Source: Chitinophaga hostae
GTDB lineage: Bacteria > Bacteroidota > Bacteroidia > Chitinophagales > Chitinophagaceae
NCBI RefSeq assembly: GCF_018224885.1
Contig: NZ_JAGTXB010000004.1
Span: forward strand, 310,001-374,000
Reading direction: 5' to 3'
DNA length: 64,000 nt
Part shown: in pieces, positions 35,701 through 45,788 of the stretch
How the letters are laid out: every line of letters starts with the position of its first letter
Position numbering within the stretch: position 1 is the stretch's first letter
The notes under the pieces: generated by a model
What the model saw: the letters and a program-made list of their open reading frames with translations, nothing else
The model's database searches: none
Told to the model about the DNA's origin: nothing
Translations under genes and position numbers: made by a program

Positions 35701-36075
35701 TTACTCCATTCCGTCAAGCAACTCCCTCTCCAGTTCTTCCATCATGATCAGGTCTATCGCCTCGGCCATGGTTGGGGCAATATTAAGCAGGTCGTCGCCT
35801 GATACTTTCAATGCAGCTGTTAAAGTGTTGTTAAGGCCTGTAATGGCGCAGGAAAGATTATTGTCATATATACACCGGTATACTGTTAAAATGGCTTCAA
35901 CGCCCTTAACGTCAAATTTTTCTACCAATGCCATATCCAGTATGAGATTACGTCCCTTTAACTCCGGCAATCCAATCGCAGTCTGGATAAAGTCGTCTGA
36001 CAAATTAGCATCCAGAACGGTTTCTTCCGGACAAAAAACGACTATTTTTTCTTTGGTATCAATTTTGAATTTCAT
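35701..36075 (-). CDS. STAS-domain protein (anti-sigma factor antagonist-like)
   Basis: 124 aa with the STAS order: strand KEKIVVFCPEETVLDANL, helix FIQTAIGLP, strand GRNLILDMALVEKFDVKGVEAILTVYRCIYD, then LSCAITGLNNTLTAALKVSG. The central FDVKGVEAI corresponds to the region that holds the phosphorylated Ser in SpoIIAA-like proteins, and that Ser is not conserved here. It may be a structural or non-phosphorylated STAS protein. An acidic C-terminal helix follows. Confidence 0.7.
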   Translation of the reverse strand: MKFKIDTKEKIVVFCPEETVLDANLSDDFIQTAIGLPELKGRNLILDMALVEKFDVKGVEAILTVYRCIYDNNLSCAITGLNNTLTAALKVSGDDLLNIAPTMAEAIDLIMMEELERELLDGME

Positions 36076-36375
36076 GCGTTGGACGTTGTTTTATACTTTT
36101 AATAAAAATGAATTTTGAACAGAGGGAACCCGCCTATAAAATATAACCGCAAGAGATCGAAACAAAAACCTCCTTTTCTTCGTAGATATTTTTAAACGAA
36201 CGTACCCGCATCAACGCAAAAATAAATCTTATACTATTAAAGTGTAAGTTGTTTAAGTTGAAAAAAGGAATAACTTCATTCCGACAGATAGCGTGATAAT
36301 CTTAAGTCAGAATTATTCGTTATTATTGTATAAGCAAGCCCCCGTAAGGGTTTTTGATAATTTAATAATCTCACA
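36076..36375. promoter_or_regulatory. Divergent promoter region of the STAS gene and clpC
   Basis: 300 bp of AT-rich DNA between two outward-facing genes. It contains an imperfect 7-bp inverted repeat, CTTATAC ... GTGTAAG, near 36227-36250. No exact TAnnTTTG box with correct spacing is visible, and there is no CtsR- or CIRCE-type operator that I can recognise. Confidence 0.3.
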
Positions 36376-38910
36376 ATGGACCAGAATTTTTCACCGCAAG
36401 TTAAGGAGATCATTTCGTTCAGCAGAGAGGAAGCTTTACGCCTGGGAAATGACTTCATAGGTACTGAACACCTGCTGTTAGGTATTATTCGAGAAGGCGA
36501 GGGCACGGCCGTAAAGATTCTGCAGGCTTTGAACGTAGATCTGTATGAGTTACGAAAGGAAGTAGAGCTGGCTGTAAAAGATAAGACCGGAAAGAACATC
36601 GCTAACATCAATAGCCTCCCGCTTACCAGACAGGCAGAGAAGGTAATACGTGTTACCGTGTTGGAAGCCAAAGCACTGAAAAGCGCTACGGTGGAAACGG
36701 AGCACTTAATGCTTTCGATACTTAAGAATAAGGAAAACGTTTGTACACAAATCTTACAACAATTTGACGTGGACTACGATACTTTTAAAAACGAACTGGG
36801 CTTTGTAAAATCTGCGGACCCTAAATCAGAATTTGATGATCCGGGCGAAGAAGAGTTTGAGGACGAAAGAAAGAGTTACGCATCCAAAGCCAAACAGACA
36901 AATACCAAATCCAAAACGCCCGTACTGGATAACTTTGGTAGAGATATTACCAAGCTGGCCGAGAGTGGCAGCTTAGACCCGATTGTTGGCCGCGAGCAGG
37001 AAATCGAAAGGGTATCCCAGATACTTTCCCGCCGTAAAAAGAACAATCCGATTCTTATTGGTGAACCCGGTGTGGGTAAAACCGCCATCGTGGAAGGTTT
37101 GGCGCTGCGTATCGTGCAGCGTAAAGTTTCCCGCGTGCTGTTCGACAAGCGCGTGGTAAGCCTCGACCTCGCCGCCCTGGTGGCTGGTACCAAATACCGC
37201 GGCCAGTTCGAAGAAAGAATGAAGGCCATCATGAATGAACTCGAGAAAAACAGGGATGTCATCCTGTTTATCGATGAAATTCATACAATCGTTGGCGCCG
37301 GTGGCGCTTCCGGTTCCCTGGACGCCTCCAACATCTTTAAACCTGCACTCGCAAGGGGAGAACTCCAGTGCATTGGCGCTTCTACCCTCGATGAGTACCG
37401 CATGTACATCGAAAAAGATGGCGCACTCGACCGTCGTTTCCAGAAAGTAATGGTGGAACCACCAAGCGTGGACGAAACCATTATGATCCTCAACAATATC
37501 AAGCCCCGTTATGAAGAATACCATAACGTAAGCTATACTGACGCAGCAATCGACGCCTGTGTGAAATTGAGCGACCGCTACATGACCGACCGTCTCCTGC
37601 CCGACAAGGCTATCGACGTACTCGATGAAGTAGGCGCCCGTGTTCACCTGAAAAACATCAATGTTCCGCAGAATATCCTCGACCTGGAAAAACAGATTGA
37701 AGATATCAAACAGGAAAAAAATAAAGTAGTAAAAAGCCAACGCTTCGAAGAAGCCGCTGCTTTACGCGATACCGAAAAGAAACTGGGTGAAGACCTGGAA
37801 CGCGCCAAAGCTATGTGGGAAGAAGAAGTAAAGCATAAACGCTACCCCATTGATGAAGAAGCCATTGCGGAAGTTGTCAGCATGATGACCGGCATCCCTG
37901 TTAAAAGGATGGTGCAGGCAGAAACAGAGAAACTGCGCCGTATGGGCGAAGACCTCAAAGGCGCCGTGGTTGGACAGGACGATGCCATCAGCAAAGTCAC
38001 CAAAGCCATTCAGCGTAACCGCGTAGGTCTGAAAGATCCGAAAAAACCAATAGGTACCTTTATATTCCTCGGCCCTACCGGGGTTGGTAAAACAGAGCTC
38101 GCCAAATCTCTGGCCCGCTACATGTTCGACTCCGACGAAGCGCTTATCCGCATCGATATGAGCGAATACATGGAGAAATTCTCTGTAAGCCGCCTCATTG
38201 GTGCTCCTCCGGGATATGTAGGCTACGAAGAAGGTGGTCAGCTCACTGAAAAAGTTCGCCGCAAACCTTACTCTGTGATCCTGCTGGATGAAATCGAAAA
38301 AGCACATCCGGATATTTATAACCTCCTGTTGCAGGTACTGGATGATGGTATCCTCACTGATGGCCTCGGTCGTAAAGTGGATTTCAAAAATACCCTCATC
38401 ATCATGACCTCCAATATCGGAGCCCGTCAGCTGAAAGATTTCGGTGCCGGTGTTGGCTTTACCACCAGCGCAAGGGCCGTAAATGAAGAAGAGAACACCA
38501 AATCAGTGATCGAAAAAGCACTGAAACGTACCTTCTCTCCTGAATTCCTGAACAGGATCGATGATGTCATCATCTTCAACTCCCTGGCCAAGGAACATAT
38601 CTACACCATCATTGATATTACAATGAAGAGTGTACTGAAACGCCTGAACAACCTCGGATTCAGTCTCGAACTGACAGACGAAGCCAAAGGCTTCCTGGCA
38701 GATAAAGGCTACGACCAGCAGTTCGGCGCCAGGCCACTGCACAGGGCTATCCAGAAATACCTGGAAGATCCCCTGGCTGAGGAAATCCTCAACATGAATA
38801 TTCATGATGGCGATATTCTCGTGGCAGACCTGGATAAGGAAAATCAGAAGCTGATCTTCACCCTGAAAAACAACTCTTCCAAGAGTAAATCAGAAAAATC
38901 AGAAGCGTAA
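36376..38910 (+). CDS. clpC: ATP-dependent Clp protease ATP-binding subunit ClpC
   Basis: 844-aa AAA+ unfoldase that feeds proteins to ClpP. The N domain (residues 1-145) starts [23 protein letters not shown]1 has Walker [14 protein letters not shown] (near 230) and Walker [20 protein letters not shown]-type motif lies in the middle region ([20 protein letters not shown]), which separates ClpC from ClpB. NBD2 has [15 protein letters not shown] and [13 protein letters not shown]. The stop is followed by a clear terminator. Confidence 0.96.
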   Translation: MDQNFSPQVKEIISFSREEALRLGNDFIGTEHLLLGIIREGEGTAVKILQALNVDLYELRKEVELAVKDKTGKNIANINSLPLTRQAEKVIRVTVLEAKALKSATVETEHLMLSILKNKENVCTQILQQFDVDYDTFKNELGFVKSADPKSEFDDPGEEEFEDERKSYASKAKQTNTKSKTPVLDNFGRDITKLAESGSLDPIVGREQEIERVSQILSRRKKNNPILIGEPGVGKTAIVEGLALRIVQRKVSRVLFDKRVVSLDLAALVAGTKYRGQFEERMKAIMNELEKNRDVILFIDEIHTIVGAGGASGSLDASNIFKPALARGELQCIGASTLDEYRMYIEKDGALDRRFQKVMVEPPSVDETIMILNNIKPRYEEYHNVSYTDAAIDACVKLSDRYMTDRLLPDKAIDVLDEVGARVHLKNINVPQNILDLEKQIEDIKQEKNKVVKSQRFEEAAALRDTEKKLGEDLERAKAMWEEEVKHKRYPIDEEAIAEVVSMMTGIPVKRMVQAETEKLRRMGEDLKGAVVGQDDAISKVTKAIQRNRVGLKDPKKPIGTFIFLGPTGVGKTELAKSLARYMFDSDEALIRIDMSEYMEKFSVSRLIGAPPGYVGYEEGGQLTEKVRRKPYSVILLDEIEKAHPDIYNLLLQVLDDGILTDGLGRKVDFKNTLIIMTSNIGARQLKDFGAGVGFTTSARAVNEEENTKSVIEKALKRTFSPEFLNRIDDVIIFNSLAKEHIYTIIDITMKSVLKRLNNLGFSLELTDEAKGFLADKGYDQQFGARPLHRAIQKYLEDPLAEEILNMNIHDGDILVADLDKENQKLIFTLKNNSSKSKSEKSEA

Positions 38911-38932
38911 CTAATTCGCTGCAAATAAATTA

Positions 38933-38974
38933 AAACAGCCCGTCAAGGTATCCTCCTTCGACGGGCTGTTTGTT
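38933..38974 (+). terminator. Terminator of clpC
   Basis: AAACAGCCCGTC and GACGGGCTGTTT form a perfect 12-bp stem, extended inwards by AAGG/CCTT, with a T-rich right foot, 22 bp after the stop codon. Confidence 0.85.
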
Positions 38975-39390
38975 TGTGTAACATGAACATGTTAATCATT
39001 CCCTTATCATCCTTTTTCCTCCGAAAGTTAATACCGACAAGCACCTTCACCATTTTAAGTGACCGTTTGCCAACTGGTATCTACCTTGTTTTAGGTAGAC
39101 GCCTGCTTCCACCTTTTCAATGAACCAATACCAAAAATGGTACAATCATGTCATTTTTTAAAAAGATATAATATGTCACATTTGCAGTATGTATTTTATA
39201 CTATCTACATAAATATTTATTTATCAATTTATAATAATTTATATTTTTTAGATATTCTATAAAGTAGCGACAGGACTTGACTGATTTACTTATACCTCGA
39301 ATACACTTTTGCATTTATCCTTATATCCCTCACGCCGGCAGGTAACAATGCCGGTGGTGTACTTGACATGAACTATTTATCCTTATATCT
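38975..39390. other. AT-rich upstream region of the surface-protein cluster
   Basis: About 415 bp without a convincing gene. It should carry the promoter of the three-gene cluster that follows. The closest to a repeated motif is TTTATCCTTATATC, which appears twice (near 39314 and 39377). Confidence 0.4.
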
Positions 39391-41232
39391 ATGAGAAAAT
39401 CTCTACGCATCGTGACGCGCGTAATGCTGATAGGTGGCGTAAGCCTTGTCGCCACCCAGGTACAGGCACAGTTGAAAGTGGGTAAAAACCCTACCTCCAT
39501 CCAGAAATCAGCGATCCTGGAACTGGAGTCAGATAAACAGGGTTTGCTGCTGCCACGTGTAGCCGATACCACCCTGATGACAGCCCTGAATCCACCGGAT
39601 GGTATGATCATCTACTGGACCGCAGCCGGAACAGAAGGGTTTTATGTAAGACACAACTACAAGTGGGAAAAGATGGCCACCAAAGCCTCTTCCTGGGACC
39701 TCCTGGGTAATGCCATAGCAGATGCCACCACCCAGTTTATCGGAACCACCAATAACATACCTTTTGTAATGAGAGGTAATAACAAGGAAGGTCTTCGTGT
39801 GGACGACGGTAACGTAATTGTGAAAAATGATCTCACCCTCAGCGGTATCACCGCCGGCGGTAGCACCTTAATGGATGCAGTGATCGTTGATGGAACCGGT
39901 AAGGTGTTCAAACGCACCCTCACTGCCGCCGCTCTCTCCGACTTCATGATCAACGGATCAGCTAAACTGGATCAGAAAATCAACACCGACAACGCAGCGG
40001 GAGATTACAAATTCACTACCTCTACCACCGGCGCCACTACCACACACCAGCTGAGCATCGCTACACAGACCGGTGCGGCAGGCGGACCGGCAGTAGGTTT
40101 GCTCACCAATGCCGACTGGAATAAGTTTAATACTGCCGCCGGCAAAGCACTGCAGATAGCAAACTTCATCGACGCCGCAGACGCTAAAGGCTTAACAATA
40201 GGAACAGACGCCTCCAATAATCCTACTATCGCTTTAAATGCAGCCACCGAATTCACACCAGGCGGCGTGAACTTTGGCACCCAAACCTTTGGTGGAGCTA
40301 AAACCTTTGCCGGAAAAATTACCGGTAAAAACGGGCTCGATGTAACTGCAGGCGGCGCCAACATCACCGGCGTAACCAATATCACCGGCGCTACAAATAT
40401 TACAGGTCTTACCACCATCACCGGTAATACCGAAGCAGGTGGAACACTCCATGTAACCGGTACTTCTACACTGGATAATAAATTAACTATCACTACCGGT
40501 GGCGCAGATGTAACCGGTAATACCAAAGTAACCGGCGACTTAAATGTAACCGGAAAATCAATACTCGATAACACGGTAACACTGAATAGTACTGCCGTAG
40601 GTAATAATACCAACCACACAGTATTGTTGCTGAATGCCAGTAAAGAAGTGATCACCAGGGACCTGCCGGAATCTGTATTCACTGACCTGACCTTTGGTTC
40701 AGATCATACCGGTACAGATCTCAAGGTTGTAAAAGATGCCACCAACAAAGTAACTGTGAGCATCCCGCAAGCCGATCCATCTGTAATAGGCGGTCTGGTA
40801 AGCAATGCGTCACAATCCTTCGCGGGCGACAAAAGATTTGCCAACGATGTATCCGTACAGAAAAATGTGAAAATCGGCGATACTACATCACTCGCTAATT
40901 CTACTTTACAGGTAGCGGGTTCCGTATCTATGGCTATTAAAGAAATTGCCTCCGGTCCGTATAACATTGATGCCACCGATTATACCGTAGTTGTAAAAAG
41001 TGGTAGCGCAGTTATCGTTAACCTGCCAACCGCAGCAGGCGCAAAAGGACGTATCTACACCATCAAGAAAGCTGCATTTGATGTCAGCAATAATCTTAAT
41101 AACACGGTAACTGTGAAAGCCCAGGCCGGACAGTTTGTGGAAGATGGCAACTCCATCGACATCTACAACGACTGGACTTTTATCACCGTACAATCAAACG
41201 GTACCGATACCTGGTATATTATTAAGAAATAA
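39391..41232 (+). CDS. Secreted repeat protein, adhesin or fibre-like
   Basis: 613 aa. Signal peptide is VMLIGGVSLVATQVQAQ. The N-terminal module (LKVGKNPTSIQKSAILELES, DKQGLLLPRVADT, then GMIIYWTAAGTEGFYVR) is shared with the next gene and is common at the start of large Bacteroidota surface proteins. Residues about 320-395 are short TG-rich repeats (ITGVTNITGATNITGLTTI, and TGNTKVTGDLNVTG), consistent with a beta-helix or trimeric fibre. The C-terminal part (IDATDYTVVVKSGSAVIVNLP, AAGAKGRIYTIKK) resembles a phage tail-fibre or collar-type end domain. No T9SS domain is seen. Confidence 0.75.
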   Translation: MRKSLRIVTRVMLIGGVSLVATQVQAQLKVGKNPTSIQKSAILELESDKQGLLLPRVADTTLMTALNPPDGMIIYWTAAGTEGFYVRHNYKWEKMATKASSWDLLGNAIADATTQFIGTTNNIPFVMRGNNKEGLRVDDGNVIVKNDLTLSGITAGGSTLMDAVIVDGTGKVFKRTLTAAALSDFMINGSAKLDQKINTDNAAGDYKFTTSTTGATTTHQLSIATQTGAAGGPAVGLLTNADWNKFNTAAGKALQIANFIDAADAKGLTIGTDASNNPTIALNAATEFTPGGVNFGTQTFGGAKTFAGKITGKNGLDVTAGGANITGVTNITGATNITGLTTITGNTEAGGTLHVTGTSTLDNKLTITTGGADVTGNTKVTGDLNVTGKSILDNTVTLNSTAVGNNTNHTVLLLNASKEVITRDLPESVFTDLTFGSDHTGTDLKVVKDATNKVTVSIPQADPSVIGGLVSNASQSFAGDKRFANDVSVQKNVKIGDTTSLANSTLQVAGSVSMAIKEIASGPYNIDATDYTVVVKSGSAVIVNLPTAAGAKGRIYTIKKAAFDVSNNLNNTVTVKAQAGQFVEDGNSIDIYNDWTFITVQSNGTDTWYIIKK

Positions 41233-41308
41233 GGTTGAACAGTATTTGAAACGGCTACGTATAACCGTAGCCGTTTCTCCTCTTTTGTGCTTACTTAAAT
41301 GATGATGT

Positions 41309-43360
41309 ATGAAGCTGCAAGGGCTTGTAAAAGTATGTGCTGCTATGTTGTGCTGCTTATGCAGTCAGCAATTGCTGGCGCAGCAATTAAAGCTGGGAAC
41401 GAATCCCACCCTGCTAAAACCATCTGCTTTACTTGAATTGGAGAGTACAAAGCAGGCCTTATTAATAACCCGCATCGCCGATACCAGCCTGATCACAAGT
41501 CCGATAAATGGTATGATCATTTATCTGACAACTGATAACTCATTCCGCGTCAGGGCAAATAGTTACTGGAACAAGTTGATTCCGGAAGGCGGCGCCATCA
41601 AATCTATTAACAACGACCTTACACCAACTCAAAACATAACTGCCAGTTATACCCCTGCGGGTACGTTTGGATTTGCCACCGCAAGTGGAACACACACACT
41701 GACCATTCCGGATGCAGGATTAACAGCCGCAGGATTTGTTAACACAGGCGCCCAGTCATTCAAAGGACTTAAGAATTTCACAAATGGTTTGCAGACGCTT
41801 AATCTGCGTGTAGTCAACGATTTGAGCACCCCTACAAAAGTATTAGGTAAAGATGCCAACGGAGATGTGTCTGCCCTGACATTGGGTACCACACTCGGTA
41901 TTGCCACCGGCACATTGAGCGCTAACAATGCCACTAAGTTGTGGAACGCAAATAAAATAGCCGATTACGATGTTTTGTTTAGTACAGCACCACTGAACGA
42001 TCAGGTACTTACCTTTAATGGCACGCAATGGATCGCTAAAGCCCCCGCCGCTGGTGGCATCACATCCATTGGATTCTCCATGCCGTCACAGCCCTTATTC
42101 AGCATAACAGGTTCACCACTCACCGCCAATGGAACTATAACAGCTAACCTGAATACACAAAATGCAAACCTTGTTTTTGCTGGTCCGGCTACAGGAGCCG
42201 CCGCTGCACCTGGGTTTCGCTCCTTAGTGGCGGCTGATATTCCCGCTTTGGATGCAAGTAAAATAACAACAGGCATCCTGCCGCTAACGCTTGGTGGTAC
42301 AGGGCTTTCTACTATCGGAGCTGTTGGTAACCTCATAAGGGTTAAGAATGCCACCTCACTCGAATATTTCACGCCTTCTTATCTGGATGGCACCAATAAG
42401 ATTTCTATTATTCCCGGCTCAGGCGTAATGACGATGGCGCCATCTATTACGCAAACGCTTTCTACCAATCCCGCCTGGACTATCAGCGTCGATAGCGCCA
42501 AGAATATCTGGAATGCTAATAAAATACAGAAGAATGCTGTCATTGATAGTTTGCCAGGCGATGGAGACGTTTTAAAATGGAATACAACCAGACAACTATA
42601 TGTCCCTTCACAAGACATTACCGGCGGCGCTTCTTATGGTAATTTAACCAGTAACGATATTACGTACGCAGATGCACCCGATCCAAAATATAGAATGAAA
42701 ATATGGGCAAGCCCCACCAGCGGTACAGTGGTAAATGGCCCGGCCGGAACAGGCGCCTGGGCATGGAGTGTACTGTCATTTCAGAATACAGGCTATACTA
42801 CCCAGTTATATTTTGATAAGAATACACTAGCCCTGAGAGAATGGAAAAATAACACGGCTGCGCCGCCTCCGTTAGTTGCCGGTTCTAACCCATGGTATAA
42901 AGTGGTGACGATGCAGGGTGATTCTTTATTGGGAGTAGGGGGATTAATCTTCGGTTCCCGGTTCACCGATTCAAAATCAGAAGTAGGACAAGACTCTGTT
43001 AATTTATTCTGGGATAATTCATCAAAAGAGCTGGGGATTAAAACTAATTCACCCAATGCGAGCCTTGATGTAAATGGAACGGCTAAAATAGGTGTCGGGG
43101 GAACGGTATTGAGCGGCATCTTCCGTTTGACTAATCAGACAGTGGCTTCTATTGCTGTAGGGGTAGTTTCAAAAACATTTACCGTGACAGGGGCAGCGGT
43201 TGGAGGAAGCGTTATCGTTAATCCAAGAGTTGATTTTGCCGCCAATTTCTATATCCTTTCTTCAAGAGTAAGTAGCAGTAATACGGTTACCGTAACGTTT
43301 AACAACACTTCGGGTGGTACTATCACAAACCGGGTTTTTGATCTGACTGTTATCCAATAA
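41309..43360 (+). CDS. Secreted repeat protein, paralogous to the preceding gene
   Basis: 683 aa with signal peptide VCAAMLCCLCSQQLLAQ. The N-terminal module (LKLGTNPTLLKPSALLELES, TKQALLITRIADTSLI, INGMIIYLTTDNSFRVR) matches the preceding protein, so the two are paralogues by tandem duplication and divergence. The middle has fibre-like units (ASKITTGILPLTLGGTGLST, GNLIRVKNATSL) similar to phage tail-fibre collar repeats. The end is beta-rich (TVTGAAVGGSVIVNPRVDFA). It is likely surface-exposed. The next gene starts 6 bp downstream. Confidence 0.75.
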   Translation: MKLQGLVKVCAAMLCCLCSQQLLAQQLKLGTNPTLLKPSALLELESTKQALLITRIADTSLITSPINGMIIYLTTDNSFRVRANSYWNKLIPEGGAIKSINNDLTPTQNITASYTPAGTFGFATASGTHTLTIPDAGLTAAGFVNTGAQSFKGLKNFTNGLQTLNLRVVNDLSTPTKVLGKDANGDVSALTLGTTLGIATGTLSANNATKLWNANKIADYDVLFSTAPLNDQVLTFNGTQWIAKAPAAGGITSIGFSMPSQPLFSITGSPLTANGTITANLNTQNANLVFAGPATGAAAAPGFRSLVAADIPALDASKITTGILPLTLGGTGLSTIGAVGNLIRVKNATSLEYFTPSYLDGTNKISIIPGSGVMTMAPSITQTLSTNPAWTISVDSAKNIWNANKIQKNAVIDSLPGDGDVLKWNTTRQLYVPSQDITGGASYGNLTSNDITYADAPDPKYRMKIWASPTSGTVVNGPAGTGAWAWSVLSFQNTGYTTQLYFDKNTLALREWKNNTAAPPPLVAGSNPWYKVVTMQGDSLLGVGGLIFGSRFTDSKSEVGQDSVNLFWDNSSKELGIKTNSPNASLDVNGTAKIGVGGTVLSGIFRLTNQTVASIAVGVVSKTFTVTGAAVGGSVIVNPRVDFAANFYILSSRVSSSNTVTVTFNNTSGGTITNRVFDLTVIQ

Positions 43361-43366
43361 GCATAA

Positions 43367-44941
43367 TTGAAAAAGAAATATTTAATATTATCATTTATAC
43401 TATTGCTGGCGAAAAACCTCTCCGCCCAGCAAGGCGTCTACATCCCTACCGGCGCCACTGTGTGGCTCTCCGGTAATACCAACGTAGGCATCTTCGCTGA
43501 TATGACCAATAATGGTATCCTCGGATCCAACCCCAATACGACCTTCTATTTCCTCGGCAAACTATGGACTAACGGAAACGGTGCTACGTTGCCGGATGAA
43601 AGCCCTGATGGCATTTCCGGCACCGGCGGTACCTTCAGTTTTTCCGGCCTTGCCTCCGGGCAGCAAAAAGTATTCGGAGGTTATAGCTTCATCACCAAAA
43701 CAGGCCCGAGCTTTCCCAACCTGCAACTGAATAATACGGCTGGTTTACTGCTGGATGATTTCAGCGATCTGAAAATCAGGAATAACCTCCAGTTTAGCAG
43801 CGGCCGTCTTTATCTCAACGGCTGGAACCTGCAGCTGGGCGATAAAACACCGGGTACCGTTACGGGGTATTCGGATTATCGTTATGTAGTAACAGGCAAA
43901 GGCATCGCCGGTGGCGTCTTCTATCGCGCAGGAATTAATAACGCCGCCGGTAAAGTAGTATTTCCTATAGGCACCGACGATGCGGGCTATGCGCCTGCAG
44001 CGGTACTGATGATAGGCGGGATCGATATGATCGGCGCCAGGGTATACGACAGCGTTTTTACTGTAGCCGCCGGCGGCACCGCTTACCCTGACAGTTTTGT
44101 GAATAAAACCTGGAACATCCGCCGGGTAGATAATAGCGGGGGAGAAGTAGATGTGATCCTGCAGCATATGGATGTGAGTGAACTGCCCGCCTACGCTACA
44201 TATCGCGACAGCAGCTTCATTACCCGCTTTGTAACCGGTGTATGGGATAATGTACCATCAATCCCCTATAAACCGCTGCCAGGAACACTAACAACTAATG
44301 CCATGATGCAGCCGGCTACCATGCACCTGCGGCATTTCACTGCGCTGGGCAGCAATGAGTTTTTTGCAAAAACAACTTTGTTCGGCTCCGTCAAACCAGC
44401 CATGTTCCTCAGCTTTGAGGCATTCCGCATAGCGCCTTTCATCGTGCAGCTGGACTGGACCACCAGCAGGGAAATTTACAACGCCGTGTTTGAAGTGGAA
44501 CGCCGGTACGAAAGAGAAGAAGCCTTTACTAAAATAACTACTGTACCTACCAAAGCTATTAACGGTAACAGCAGTACGCCGCTGAGTTATACCTGGCAGG
44601 ATATGAATGATTACGACGACTGGACCTATTACCGCATAAAGGCCGTAGGACGGAATGGTAAGATCACCTATTCCGAAGTACGTGCCGTACCGCCATTTGT
44701 ACAAATTAATGTATTCCCGAACCCGAACAATGGTAAGTTTAAAGTATCAATCCGCGGTATTCGTGGGGAAATGCTGATGCAGCTGCAGGATGTTTGGGGC
44801 CAGGCAATACGCCAGTATACGGTCAACAAGGACCAGGATGTGAATATCACAGATATGCCTGCCGGCGTTTACTTCCTGGTAATTTATCATAAAAATACCA
44901 TGAAAGTGGCATACACCTGTAAGGTGATCGTTGCCCAGTAA
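43367..44941 (+). CDS. T9SS type A sorting domain-containing protein
   Basis: 524 aa from a TTG at 43367, which begins the signal peptide KKKYLILSFILLLAKNLSAQ. No ATG is available before the mature part. The body is beta-rich (PTGATVWLSGNTNVGIFADM, then an AGV-type domain GGVFYRAGINNAAGKVVFPIGTD). The last 80 residues are a T9SS type A domain (INVFPNPNNGKFKVSI, then MQLQDVWGQAI, DMPAGVYFLVIYH and a basic end). It is therefore exported across the outer membrane by the type IX system and may anchor or assemble the two fibre-like proteins. This last point is inference from operon position. Confidence 0.82.
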   Translation: MKKKYLILSFILLLAKNLSAQQGVYIPTGATVWLSGNTNVGIFADMTNNGILGSNPNTTFYFLGKLWTNGNGATLPDESPDGISGTGGTFSFSGLASGQQKVFGGYSFITKTGPSFPNLQLNNTAGLLLDDFSDLKIRNNLQFSSGRLYLNGWNLQLGDKTPGTVTGYSDYRYVVTGKGIAGGVFYRAGINNAAGKVVFPIGTDDAGYAPAAVLMIGGIDMIGARVYDSVFTVAAGGTAYPDSFVNKTWNIRRVDNSGGEVDVILQHMDVSELPAYATYRDSSFITRFVTGVWDNVPSIPYKPLPGTLTTNAMMQPATMHLRHFTALGSNEFFAKTTLFGSVKPAMFLSFEAFRIAPFIVQLDWTTSREIYNAVFEVERRYEREEAFTKITTVPTKAINGNSSTPLSYTWQDMNDYDDWTYYRIKAVGRNGKITYSEVRAVPPFVQINVFPNPNNGKFKVSIRGIRGEMLMQLQDVWGQAIRQYTVNKDQDVNITDMPAGVYFLVIYHKNTMKVAYTCKVIVAQ

Positions 44942-44963
44942 AATCAGGAATCAGGAATTGGGG

Positions 44964-45002
44964 AATTACGAATTACGAATGGCATACCCGTAATTCGTAA
45001 TT
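44964..45002. terminator. Palindromic terminator after the surface-protein cluster
   Basis: AATTACGAATTACG and CGTAATTCGTAATT form a perfect 14-bp stem with an 11-nt loop. Outer sequences (AATCAGGAATTGGG and CCTGATTCCCAATT) add further partial pairing. The arms are tandem ATTACGA-type heptamers. Confidence 0.65.
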
Positions 45003-45026
45003 CCTGATTCCCAATTCGTAATTCTC

Positions 45027-45057
45027 TTGTTTTTCTCGCCTATTTGACTCAATTTTG
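45027..45057 (+). promoter_or_regulatory. Candidate promoter of cmk
   Basis: TTG at 45027-45029 and CAATTTTG at 45050-45057, 20 bp apart, approximate the Bacteroidota TTG-N19-TAnnTTTG pattern, with one mismatch in the -7 box and one extra spacer base. The cmk start is 41 bp downstream. Confidence 0.4.
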
Positions 45058-45098
45058 TAACGTTCTTCCCTATAGACGATTCATTTAAACAGATACTT

Positions 45099-45788
45099 TT
45101 GAAAAAAATAATCATCACGATAGATGGCTACTCTTCATGTGGCAAAAGCACTTTGGCTAAGCAATTAGCTAAAAAGCTGGACTATACCTATATAGACAGT
45201 GGTGCGATGTATCGTGCAGTTACACTTTATTTTATTCAAAACCGTATCGACTGGCTTTCTCACGAAGCGGTAGCGCTGGCCCTGAAAGATGTGCACCTCG
45301 ATTTTGTGCCCAATTCCCTTACCGGGTTTAGCGAAATGTATCTTAATAACGAAAATGTAGAACACCTCATCCGGGAAATGATAGTAGCGGAAAAGGTGAG
45401 CGAAGTCGCCGCGGTTAAGGAAGTCCGCGATTTCGCCGTGTCACAGCAAAAGAAAATGGGTACCCGTAAAGGTATCGTGATGGATGGCCGGGATATAGGC
45501 ACTGTAGTATTCCCGCATGCAGAACTTAAAATTTTCATGACCGCCGAAATCGCTATCCGCGTACAGCGCCGCTTTAAAGAGCTGTATGAAAAGAACCCGA
45601 ACATTACCCTGGAAGAAGTAAAACAGAATCTTGAATTAAGGGATTACATCGACGCCAACCGCGAAATAAGCCCGCTGCGTAAGGCTGATGACGCTATTAT
45701 CCTGGATAACAGTCACTTAAACCTTGAAGATCAGCTTCAATTAGTGATGCAATGGGTAGAAGATGCAATCATGGCCCATTCTTCATAA
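45099..45788 (+). CDS. cmk: Cytidylate kinase
   Basis: 229-aa CMP/dCMP kinase. P-loop TIDGYSSCGKSTLAKQLAKKL at the N-terminus, YIDSGAMYRAVTLYF after it, and MDGRDIGTVVFPHAELKIFMTA in the middle (GRDIGTVVFP is diagnostic). The C-terminal LRKADDAIILDNSHLNLE matches the family end. The start is TTG at 45099: it puts the P-loop at the usual distance and no ATG is available in that frame. Confidence 0.95.
   Translation: MKKIIITIDGYSSCGKSTLAKQLAKKLDYTYIDSGAMYRAVTLYFIQNRIDWLSHEAVALALKDVHLDFVPNSLTGFSEMYLNNENVEHLIREMIVAEKVSEVAAVKEVRDFAVSQQKKMGTRKGIVMDGRDIGTVVFPHAELKIFMTAEIAIRVQRRFKELYEKNPNITLEEVKQNLELRDYIDANREISPLRKADDAIILDNSHLNLEDQLQLVMQWVEDAIMAHSS

Noticed and set aside
40351..40560. CRISPR-like regular repeats
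   Set aside because: The short TG-rich repeats are in frame, imperfect and encode a protein repeat. There are no spacers and no cas genes.
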